Below are positions 1-5,820 of a stretch of 5,892 nucleotides of DNA, one piece after another. Under the pieces are notes generated by a model, which saw nothing but the letters and a program-made list of their open reading frames with translations, was not told the DNA's origin and searched no databases. This DNA is from an uncultured Elusimicrobium sp. (GTDB lineage: Bacteria; Elusimicrobiota; Endomicrobiia; Endomicrobiales; Endomicrobiaceae), in NCBI GenBank assembly GCA_902761395.1, contig CACWKJ010000059.1:1-5892 (forward strand), read 5' to 3'. The position numbers and the translations under genes are program-made. Position 1 is the stretch's first letter; the number at the start of each line of letters is the position of its first letter.

Positions 1-1
1 A

Positions 2-349
2 AACACAAAAGTTGTAGATGATTATTCCGTTTTCGGTAAAGCCAAGAATGTTTGTTATGTAAAAGCAAAAGAAGACGGTTACCTGAAATTTTCAAATACG
101 AGAAATATAGGAATAGCTTCTTGCTTGTTGGGTGCCGGAAGACTGAAAGTTGAAGATAAAATAGATCCCGTAAGCGGTATAATTATTCATAAAAAATCGG
201 GTGATTTTGTAAACAAAAACGATATAATATTTGAGTTACACCATAACAAAACAGATGTTGATAATGTTACGGAAATATTAAATTCTTCCTATAGTGTAAG
301 TAACGAGAAAACAGAGCAAAATAAAAAAATTAAATATATAGTAAATTAA
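2..349 (+). CDS. Pyrimidine-nucleoside (thymidine) phosphorylase, C-terminal part (5' end outside window)
   Basis: This is the last 115 codons of a gene that begins upstream of the window; the first complete codon is at base 2 and the frame is open to the TAA at 347-349. The enzyme family cleaves thymidine, uridine or deoxyuridine with inorganic phosphate to give the base and (deoxy)ribose 1-phosphate, in the cytosol. What is visible is the C-terminal PYNP_C-type alpha/beta domain: a KEDGYL stretch, then LGAGR (from base 128), an ID-P--GI-IHKK block (HKK at 188-196), SGD, and a short hydrophilic Asn/Lys-rich tail. The phosphate- and pyrimidine-binding N-terminal domains are not in view, so thymidine phosphorylase (deoA) cannot be told from the broader pyrimidine-nucleoside phosphorylase (pdp), and I give no symbol. 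A TTG at 125 in the same frame could be mistaken for a start, but the family match begins well upstream of it. The gene ends 11 nt before recJ, which suggests co-transcription. Confidence 0.88.
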   Translation, partial: NTKVVDDYSVFGKAKNVCYVKAKEDGYLKFSNTRNIGIASCLLGAGRLKVEDKIDPVSGIIIHKKSGDFVNKNDIIFELHHNKTDVDNVTEILNSSYSVSNEKTEQNKKIKYIVN

Positions 350-355
350 AAGGAG
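348..355 (+). promoter_or_regulatory. Ribosome binding site that fixes the TTG start of recJ
   Basis: AAAAGGAG overlaps the stop codon of the upstream phosphorylase gene and ends 5 nt before the TTG at 361. This is the spacing expected of a strong Shine-Dalgarno sequence. It is the main reason to accept the unusual TTG start, since the next in-frame Met lies about 60 residues inside the protein. Confidence 0.8.
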
Positions 356-360
356 AAAAA

Positions 361-2331
361 TTGCAAAAGAACAAGTGGATACTTCAGGATATAGATAAAG
401 ATTATTTATATGCTTTACAACAAGAATTAAACTTACCGGAAGTTGTGTTAAAAGTGTTATTGGCGAGAGGTATTAAAACTTCCCGTGAAATAAAGGATTT
501 TGTCTTTCCCAAAAAAGAAGAATTGTTCAATCCGTATCTTCTCGGTGATATGTACAAGGCAGTAACAAGAATAAAACAGTCTATAGAAAATAAGGAAAAA
601 ATACTTATATATGCCGATAGAGATGTTGACGGTATTACATCTTTGGCCGTATTGTATAATACGATTTTTACTTTAGGCGGAGATGTCGTTTGGTATATTC
701 CTTCAGATGAAGGTTACGGGCTATCTTGTACCGTATTGGATAAATATAAAACCGAAAATGTAAAACTTATAATAACCGTAGATTGCGGAATATCCGCTGT
801 TACGGAAATAGATTATGCAAACAGTTTGGGAATGGAAGTTATTGTTACCGACCATCATGAACCTCCGCAGGACGGGTTGCCTAAAGCATATTGTGTTGTT
901 GATCCTAAGGTTACTGCATGCAAATATCCTTTCAAAGAACTTGCCGGTTGCGGAGTTTCTTTTAAAGTTTCTCAGGCATTAATGCAAACATACGGGAAAT
1001 ATTTTGATAAAGAAATTGCGGTTTTAGCCGGTAAGAATGAACAATTTTATTTGATAGTTCTTGTTAACGATATAGTTGTTAAAGAAGAAATTTTGAATAA
1101 ACCGGATCTGACAAATTTTTCAAAAATTGTTACAAATTCAAAAAATTGTATTGAAAATGCAGAGAACAAAGATATTGAAATAATAGAAATTGAAGAAGAA
1201 AAAGATATAAAACAAATTGCTTACGATATTTTGAATAAATACAGAAATAAATGCTTTGACGACGATGGAAGAATGTTGGAATTTTTTGAAAATAATGTGG
1301 ATTTGGTTGCGTTGGGAACAGTTGCCGACATTGTTCCGCTTACAAGCGAAAACAGAATATTAGTTCAAAACGGATTATCTATACTTAACGATAATTATTC
1401 AAAAAGATTGGGTTTGGGACACATATTTGAAGAATATTTGAAAAATGGTCAGGTGTCTGCAAAATCGATATCCTGGAAAATAGCTCCTATCCTAAATGCT
1501 GCTGGAAGAATGGGAAAAGCTTCGGTTGCGGCAAACCTTATTCTTGCAGATGATAACTATAATGCAAACAATTTTTTTGTAGAACTGAAAAAATTAAATA
1601 ATGACAGGAAAGAGTTACAAAACGAAAATATAAAACAGTTCAACATTTTGTTAAAACAGCAATGTGATGTAGAAAAGGATAATATACTTGTTGTGTCTGC
1701 ATCTAATTTGGCACATGGTGTTACCGGTATAGTTGCTTCGCAAATGGTAAAGTTATACGGAAAACCGGTAATTTTGTTCATTGAAGATCAGCAAAAAGGT
1801 GAAGCAACTGGTGCTTGCCGATCAATAGACGGTTTTGATATCGTTGCAGCTTTAGATAAAACAAAAGATTTGCTTGTTAAGTTCGGAGGTCATAATCAGG
1901 CGGCGGGACTAACTATAGAAATTAATAAATTAGAAGAGTTTAGAAAAAGAATAAAACAAATAGCAAAAGACCATATCTCAACGGAAATGGTTGCAAATAA
2001 AGTAAATGTTGATTGTGAACTTAAAATTACGGAAGTAAACAGAAGAACATATAAAGATTTAACCGTTTTAGAACCGTTTGGAGCATCAAATTCCGTGCCG
2101 GTATTTTTATTGAAATCCGTTAGTTTTGAAGAAATTTCTATTATCGGTCAAACACAAGAACATTTAAAATTAAAAATATGTAAAGACGGTATAAGTATTC
2201 CGGCAGTGTTTTGGGGTGCGGCAAAATATATAGATGATTTCGGCTATAAACAAAAATACGACATTTTATTTAATATGGATTTGAACAGGGATGCAGTTCA
2301 GTTAATAATTTTGGATGTAAAAATAGTTTAG
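361..2331 (+). CDS. recJ: Single-stranded-DNA-specific exonuclease RecJ (DHH family)
   Basis: RecJ degrades single-stranded DNA 5' to 3' to mononucleotides in recombinational, mismatch and base-excision repair, using two metal ions. The 656-residue product shows the DHH-family motifs in order: motif I D86-R-D-V-D-G91 in IYADRDVDGITS, motif II TVDCG (D141), motif III TDHH (D164-H165-H166), motif IV TVADIVPL (D323), then NAAGRMG (379-385). The DHHA1 domain has HGVTGIVAS (452-460) and GGHNQAAG (509-516), and an OB-like C-terminal domain contains LEPFGASN (570-577). All expected catalytic acids and histidines are present, so it looks active. The TTG start is supported by the strong RBS at 348-355 and by an N-terminus of typical RecJ appearance. 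Between motif III and motif IV there is a segment (about residues 218-300) longer than in the E. coli or Thermus proteins. It sits 11 nt after the phosphorylase gene, so it is probably in that operon; the stop is TAG. Confidence 0.95.
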   Translation: MQKNKWILQDIDKDYLYALQQELNLPEVVLKVLLARGIKTSREIKDFVFPKKEELFNPYLLGDMYKAVTRIKQSIENKEKILIYADRDVDGITSLAVLYNTIFTLGGDVVWYIPSDEGYGLSCTVLDKYKTENVKLIITVDCGISAVTEIDYANSLGMEVIVTDHHEPPQDGLPKAYCVVDPKVTACKYPFKELAGCGVSFKVSQALMQTYGKYFDKEIAVLAGKNEQFYLIVLVNDIVVKEEILNKPDLTNFSKIVTNSKNCIENAENKDIEIIEIEEEKDIKQIAYDILNKYRNKCFDDDGRMLEFFENNVDLVALGTVADIVPLTSENRILVQNGLSILNDNYSKRLGLGHIFEEYLKNGQVSAKSISWKIAPILNAAGRMGKASVAANLILADDNYNANNFFVELKKLNNDRKELQNENIKQFNILLKQQCDVEKDNILVVSASNLAHGVTGIVASQMVKLYGKPVILFIEDQQKGEATGACRSIDGFDIVAALDKTKDLLVKFGGHNQAAGLTIEINKLEEFRKRIKQIAKDHISTEMVANKVNVDCELKITEVNRRTYKDLTVLEPFGASNSVPVFLLKSVSFEEISIIGQTQEHLKLKICKDGISIPAVFWGAAKYIDDFGYKQKYDILFNMDLNRDAVQLIILDVKIV

Positions 2332-2336
2332 AAATC

Positions 2337-2365
2337 TTGAAGTTTTTAATATTATGCACTAAAAT
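2337..2365 (+). promoter_or_regulatory. Candidate sigma70-type promoter for the MTAP gene
   Basis: TTGAAG (2337-2342) and TAAAAT (2360-2365) are separated by exactly 17 nt in the 61-nt gap between recJ and the phosphorylase gene. Transcription would start near 2372, giving a leader of about 20 nt. Promoter-like matches are common in AT-rich gaps, so this is only a candidate, but the gap is the longest one inside the first five genes and shows no other content. Confidence 0.4.
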
Positions 2366-2370
2366 TTAGT
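2358..2370. repeat. 13-bp palindrome over the candidate -10 element (possible operator)
   Basis: ACTAAA-A-TTTAGT is a perfect inverted repeat with 6-bp arms and a single central base. It covers the candidate -10 box at 2360-2365. A dimeric repressor bound here would block RNA polymerase. No known regulator consensus is recognised, and short AT-rich palindromes can arise by chance. Confidence 0.35.
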
Positions 2371-2392
2371 TATAAATAAATTAGGGGGGAAA

Positions 2393-3277
2393 ATGGCAAA
2401 ACAAATTGAACCTGTAAAAATTGCAGTAATCGGCGGCAGCGGTATAAGTGAAATAAGCGGAATAGAAAATGTAAAAGAATTTGAAATAGATACTCCGTTC
2501 GGAAAACCGTCGGCACCGATAACAATAGGAACGATTGATGATGTGCGAGTTGCTTTTTTGCCCAGACATGGTAAAGGTCACACTATTTTGCCTTCGGAAA
2601 TAAATGTAAGAGCAAATATATATGCTTTAAAATCTTTGGGAGTAGAACAAATAATTGCATTAACCGCGGTAGGTTCTTTGCAGGATAAAATAAAGCCCAA
2701 AGATTTCGTTATTCCTGAACAAATTTTCGATAGAACAAAAAACAGAATAAATACTTTTTTCGGTAACGGTATAGTTGCACATATCAGTTTTGCCGATCCT
2801 TTTTGTAACGATTTGAGAGATATTGTTCATAAAGCGGTTACCGAACTTGGAATAGAACATCATTTCAGTAACACAACTTATGTTTGTATAGAAGGTCCTC
2901 AATTTTCAACGAGAGCAGAATCCAAAGTTAACAGAGCAAACGGTTTTTCCGTTGTGGGAATGACTGCAATTCCCGAAGCCAAACTTGCCAGAGAAGCTGA
3001 AATTTGTTATGCAAATGTTTCTTTGGTTACGGACTACGATGTGTTAAAAATAGGTGAAGAAGTAGATGTCGAAAAAGTGTTGGAAGTTATGGATGCAAAT
3101 GCAAACACTTGCAAAAAACTTATTAAAAATCTTATACCTAAAATGGCAAAAAGAGAAATTAAATGCGGTTGTCAACATGCTTTAAAAGATGCCGTTCAGT
3201 CTGCACCGGAAACGGTAACGAAAGCTCCGGCATACAAAGATCTCAGTTTGTTTTTGGATAAATATTTTAAGAAATAA
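2393..3277 (+). CDS. mtnP: S-methyl-5'-thioadenosine phosphorylase (MTAP, PNP/UDP family)
   Basis: The 294-residue cytosolic enzyme is predicted to cleave methylthioadenosine, the by-product of polyamine synthesis, with phosphate to adenine and 5-methylthioribose 1-phosphate, feeding purine salvage and the methionine salvage route. It reads through the trimeric MTAP family: GGSG phosphate loop (14-17), DTPFGKPS (33-40), RHG (58-60) and HTILPSE (63-69), TAVGSL (91-96), IEGPQFSTRAE (166-176), GMT (189-191) and TDYD (213-216). D214 and D216 match the pair that selects a 6-amino purine in human MTAP, where 6-oxopurine phosphorylases carry Asn, so MTA or adenosine is favoured over inosine/guanosine. 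The human enzyme has 283 residues. The C-terminus carries a CGC motif (258-260) followed by an HAL-DAV--APE block seen in bacterial homologues. The ATG at 2393 follows a purine-rich AGGGGGGA RBS (2383-2390). Ser16 replaces the Thr of human MTAP, a conservative change. Confidence 0.92.
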   Translation: MAKQIEPVKIAVIGGSGISEISGIENVKEFEIDTPFGKPSAPITIGTIDDVRVAFLPRHGKGHTILPSEINVRANIYALKSLGVEQIIALTAVGSLQDKIKPKDFVIPEQIFDRTKNRINTFFGNGIVAHISFADPFCNDLRDIVHKAVTELGIEHHFSNTTYVCIEGPQFSTRAESKVNRANGFSVVGMTAIPEAKLAREAEICYANVSLVTDYDVLKIGEEVDVEKVLEVMDANANTCKKLIKNLIPKMAKREIKCGCQHALKDAVQSAPETVTKAPAYKDLSLFLDKYFKK

Positions 3278-3292
3278 TTCGGAATTAAAATT

Positions 3293-3697
3293 ATGAATAA
3301 AAAACAAGCATATAAGCAATTGTTGGATTTTGCCAAACAAGCAGCCGAAAATTCTTACAGCCCGTATTCGAAATTTAAAGTCGGTGCTGCAGTATTGTGT
3401 GAAGATAACAAAGTCTTTTGCGGAACAAATGTGGAAAATGCATCTTACGGTTTAAGTATGTGTGCCGAACGGGTTGCTGTATTTACTGCTGTTGCTAACG
3501 GTTGCAAAAAAATAAAAGCTGTTGCGATATATTCAAAAAAAGGTGATGCTACTCCGTGCGGTGCATGCAGACAAGTTATATCGGAATTTTCAAAAACGGC
3601 GGATATTGTTTATAACACAAAAGGAGACAGTTTTAAAACAGTAAAGATATCAAGTTTGTTGCCTAAATCTTTTGATGTAAAAACATTAAAAAAATGA
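3293..3697 (+). CDS. cdd: Cytidine deaminase (small homotetrameric type)
   Basis: The enzyme hydrolytically deaminates cytidine and deoxycytidine to uridine and deoxyuridine in pyrimidine salvage. The 134-residue length fits the one-domain, homotetrameric class (as in Bacillus subtilis) rather than the longer E. coli dimeric type. All signature residues are present: YSPYSKFKVGAA (22-33) forms the substrate-pocket strand, NVENASYG (46-53) precedes the zinc site, C57-A-E59-R60 provides a zinc ligand and the catalytic proton-shuttling Glu, and P88-C89-G-A-C92-R-Q gives the other two zinc cysteines. The start codon lies 15 nt after the mtnP stop, with only a weak GGA (3281-3283) as RBS, so it is probably co-transcribed with mtnP. 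Its TGA stop overlaps the ATG of the downstream transporter gene by ATGA. Its product is a substrate for the pyrimidine phosphorylase encoded at the start of the window. Confidence 0.95.
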   Translation: MNKKQAYKQLLDFAKQAAENSYSPYSKFKVGAAVLCEDNKVFCGTNVENASYGLSMCAERVAVFTAVANGCKKIKAVAIYSKKGDATPCGACRQVISEFSKTADIVYNTKGDSFKTVKISSLLPKSFDVKTLKK

Positions 3698-5739
3698 AAA
3701 TAAAAAACATATTGTTTTGCTTATTTTTAATGCTTTTGCCTGCGATTTGTTTAGGACAGGATTTTGTTTTAACCAAAATATCCGGTGACAAACAACTTGC
3801 CGTCAGAGGAACGGAAATAAAAGATAATCTTGTTGTTTGTTTGACGGACAAAAACAATGTTCCTGTTCCGGATGTAAAAGTTAACTTTATTGTTGCCGAC
3901 GGTTACTTTCCGAACAATAAAATATCAAAAGACAATTCAATTCAAGAAGAAACAATTGTTACCGATGAAAACGGTTATGCAAAATCTAAAATTTTTATAG
4001 ATAAAAAAGCGGAAGATAAAGTTGTTGTTATAGTAAATGTCGATGTGTTGGCAGAACCTGTTTACTTTACGGTTTCCGTTTTAAGCAAGTATTGGATTTT
4101 GTTAATGATTACAACAATGTTGGGCGGAGCGGCATTGTTGCTTTTCGGTATGTTTAAAGTTAATTCCGCTTTCCAACAAATCGCAGGTCAAAATATTAGA
4201 GCAATACTTAGAAAATTTACAAGTACCAGATTAAAAGGTTTTTTTACCGGTTTTATAGTTACCGGAATAAACCAGTCGAGTACGGCAACATTGTTGTTAC
4301 AAATTACACTTACAAGTGCCGGTGTAATGACATTCTTTCAAGCAATGTCTGTAACAATAGGTGCATCGGTAGGTTCTACCGTTACGGGACAACTTGTTGC
4401 ATTTAAACTTGTTGATTATGCTTTGATTATTACGGCGGTAGGTTACTTTTTATCTTTTTTTTCAAAGAGAAGGAAATTAATAGAAATCGGTGATGCTATT
4501 TTCGGGTTCGGACTTTTGTTTTTCGGTATGAAATTGATGTCTGATTCCATGCTTCCGATAACGTTAAACAATGAACTTTTGGCAACGATTGCTACTTTAC
4601 AATCTCCGTTATGGTTAATACTTTTCGGTATATTTTTTACCATCCTTACACATAGCAGCGGTGCAACGGTAGGAATAATTATCGTTTTGGCATCATCGGG
4701 AATATTGTCTTTACTGCAGGGTATTTGTGTTTGTTTGGGAGCACAAATAGGAACATGTTCCACTGCAATAGTTGCTTCTCTTACACAACCGAGAAGCGGT
4801 AAAAGAGTTATGCTTTGGCATTTGGGATACCAAATTTTAGGTGTAATTTTAGTGTATCCTTTTATATCTTTTGTTTATTATAAAGGAGAACTTTGTTGGG
4901 TATATTTCGTTAAATATTTTACTTCGACTTTTATCTTTTCAAACGATATAGCAAGACAAATAGCTATGTCGCACACATTGGTAACATTGTTTACCGCTTT
5001 TATAATTTTGCCGATAGTTCCGTTATTACATAAATTTATGATGTTTGTTTATCCGAGTTCCGCCGTTGAAAAACATTTCGGAACGGCATTTATAGATGAA
5101 AAATATATAGAAGAACCTGAAAAAGCTCTTAAATTGTCTAAACAGGAAATTGAAAGATTGTCGGAAATTGTTTCGGATGTAATGAAAGATTCCATAAATG
5201 CTTTAAAGACAAGACACGAAATAGTTATAGAAAAAATAAAATATAAATGTTTGCAGATATCAAATTTGGTGAACGAAATAATTCCGTACATAACTAAAAT
5301 AGGACAGAACGAACTTACCGAAAAACAGGCTAAAAGAGAAACCATGCTTCTGTATATAGTCGCGGATTTCGAACAAATTTCAGATATTATAAACAGAAAT
5401 ATTATTTATATATCGCAAGAAAAAATGAGAAGACATTTAAGATTTTCCGATGAAGGTTTGAAAGATTTAAAACACATGCACAATATTGTTTATACCAATT
5501 GTTCGAAAATTATAGACGCTTTTATTAAAGAAGATGAGGTCTTGGCAAGAGAAGTAAGCGATGATATAGATAAATTAAACGAAATAATGCATGAATTAAA
5601 AAGAAATCACATTGCAAGATTGCATGCCGGTTTGCAGGAATCTATTGATACTTCCAGCCTTCATTTGGATGTGTTGGATCAATATATGAAAATCAACGAA
5701 ACATTGTTGGATATTGCAATAAATATTTACGATGTTTAA
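3694..5739 (+). CDS. Na+/phosphate cotransporter-family protein with N-terminal Ig-like domain and C-terminal PhoU-like domain
   Basis: This 681-residue inner-membrane protein is predicted to use the Na+ gradient to move inorganic phosphate. Residues 1-21 form a signal peptide (K2/K4, hydrophobic 6-20, likely SPase I cleavage after G21; no lipobox). Residues about 25-128 look like one bacterial Ig-like (Big_1-type) beta domain: LTDKNNVPVPDVKVNF (50-65) and TDENGYAKSKI (90-100) are its hallmark strands. The first membrane helix is about 133-153. Two Na_Pi_cotrans repeats follow: N193-Q-S-S-T197 with GASVGSTVTG (223-232), and T319-H-S-S-G323 with GAQIGTCSTA (349-358). SHTLV (426-430) matches the conserved HTL segment of the family. 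Residues about 475-681 are charged and helical, like the PhoU-like tails of bacterial family members. The gene overlaps the deaminase stop by 4 nt and lacks an RBS of its own, so translation is probably coupled. The Ig domain and the H320 in place of Gln in the second QSS motif are unusual. Phosphate as substrate is inferred from the family. Confidence 0.85.
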   Translation: MKIKNILFCLFLMLLPAICLGQDFVLTKISGDKQLAVRGTEIKDNLVVCLTDKNNVPVPDVKVNFIVADGYFPNNKISKDNSIQEETIVTDENGYAKSKIFIDKKAEDKVVVIVNVDVLAEPVYFTVSVLSKYWILLMITTMLGGAALLLFGMFKVNSAFQQIAGQNIRAILRKFTSTRLKGFFTGFIVTGINQSSTATLLLQITLTSAGVMTFFQAMSVTIGASVGSTVTGQLVAFKLVDYALIITAVGYFLSFFSKRRKLIEIGDAIFGFGLLFFGMKLMSDSMLPITLNNELLATIATLQSPLWLILFGIFFTILTHSSGATVGIIIVLASSGILSLLQGICVCLGAQIGTCSTAIVASLTQPRSGKRVMLWHLGYQILGVILVYPFISFVYYKGELCWVYFVKYFTSTFIFSNDIARQIAMSHTLVTLFTAFIILPIVPLLHKFMMFVYPSSAVEKHFGTAFIDEKYIEEPEKALKLSKQEIERLSEIVSDVMKDSINALKTRHEIVIEKIKYKCLQISNLVNEIIPYITKIGQNELTEKQAKRETMLLYIVADFEQISDIINRNIIYISQEKMRRHLRFSDEGLKDLKHMHNIVYTNCSKIIDAFIKEDEVLAREVSDDIDKLNEIMHELKRNHIARLHAGLQESIDTSSLHLDVLDQYMKINETLLDIAINIYDV

Positions 5740-5761
5740 CTCTTAAAATTTCTCTTTCCGC

Positions 5762-5786
5762 AATTTGTAAATACACATAACAAATT
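5762..5786. repeat. Inverted repeat between -35 and -10 of a candidate promoter (possible operator)
   Basis: AATTTGT (5762-5768) and ACAAATT (5780-5786) are perfect 7-bp inverted arms around an 11-nt centre. The pair starts on the candidate -35 box and ends just before the -10 box. The arms are AT-rich and no T-tract follows, so an intrinsic terminator is unlikely. A dimeric regulator site is the better reading, but chance cannot be excluded. Confidence 0.4.
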
Positions 5787-5794
5787 TATATAAT
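5765..5794 (+). promoter_or_regulatory. Candidate sigma70-type promoter for the SDR epimerase gene
   Basis: TTGTAA (5765-5770) and a perfect TATAAT (5789-5794) are separated by 18 nt in the 81-nt gap between the transporter and the next gene. Transcription would begin near 5801 and give a leader of about 20 nt that contains the RBS. This suggests the epimerase starts a new transcription unit. No intrinsic terminator was found in the rest of the gap. Confidence 0.5.
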
Positions 5795-5808
5795 AATAAG
5801 ATATTCTT

Positions 5809-5814
5809 AGGAGA
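5809..5814 (+). promoter_or_regulatory. Ribosome binding site of the SDR epimerase gene
   Basis: AGGAGA lies 6 nt before the ATG at 5821. This canonical Shine-Dalgarno spacing supports that start for the gene cut by the window edge. Confidence 0.75.
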
Positions 5815-5820
5815 TATAAA

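Noticed and set aside
125..349. A short stand-alone protein starting at TTG 125
   Set aside because: The same frame is open back to base 2 and the upstream codons continue the phosphorylase C-terminal domain, so this is the end of a longer gene.
1557..1781. Reverse-strand open frame of about 74 codons inside recJ
   Set aside because: It lies wholly antisense to the conserved RecJ core, the product resembles no family, and no RBS is evident.
2381..2902. Two reverse-strand open frames (2381-2581 and 2660-2902) antisense to mtnP
   Set aside because: Low-complexity Tyr/Phe/Cys-rich translations over conserved MTAP motifs; best explained as shadow frames.
3748..3759. Lipoprotein signal (lipobox) around Cys19 of the transporter
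   Set aside because: The residues before Cys19 are P-A-I, not the L-(A/S)-(G/A) expected of a lipobox; cleavage after Gly21 by signal peptidase I fits better.
3663..3857. Reverse-strand open frame across the cdd-transporter junction
   Set aside because: Antisense to the cdd end and the signal-peptide coding region, with no family likeness or RBS.
4443..5345. Reverse-strand open frames at 4443-4763 and 5049-5345 inside the transporter gene
   Set aside because: They mirror conserved transporter and PhoU-like coding sequence and show no independent coding signal.
5740..5820. Intrinsic terminator after the transporter gene
   Set aside because: The only inverted repeat is AT-rich with an 11-nt loop and no following T-tract, and it sits inside a promoter-like sequence.
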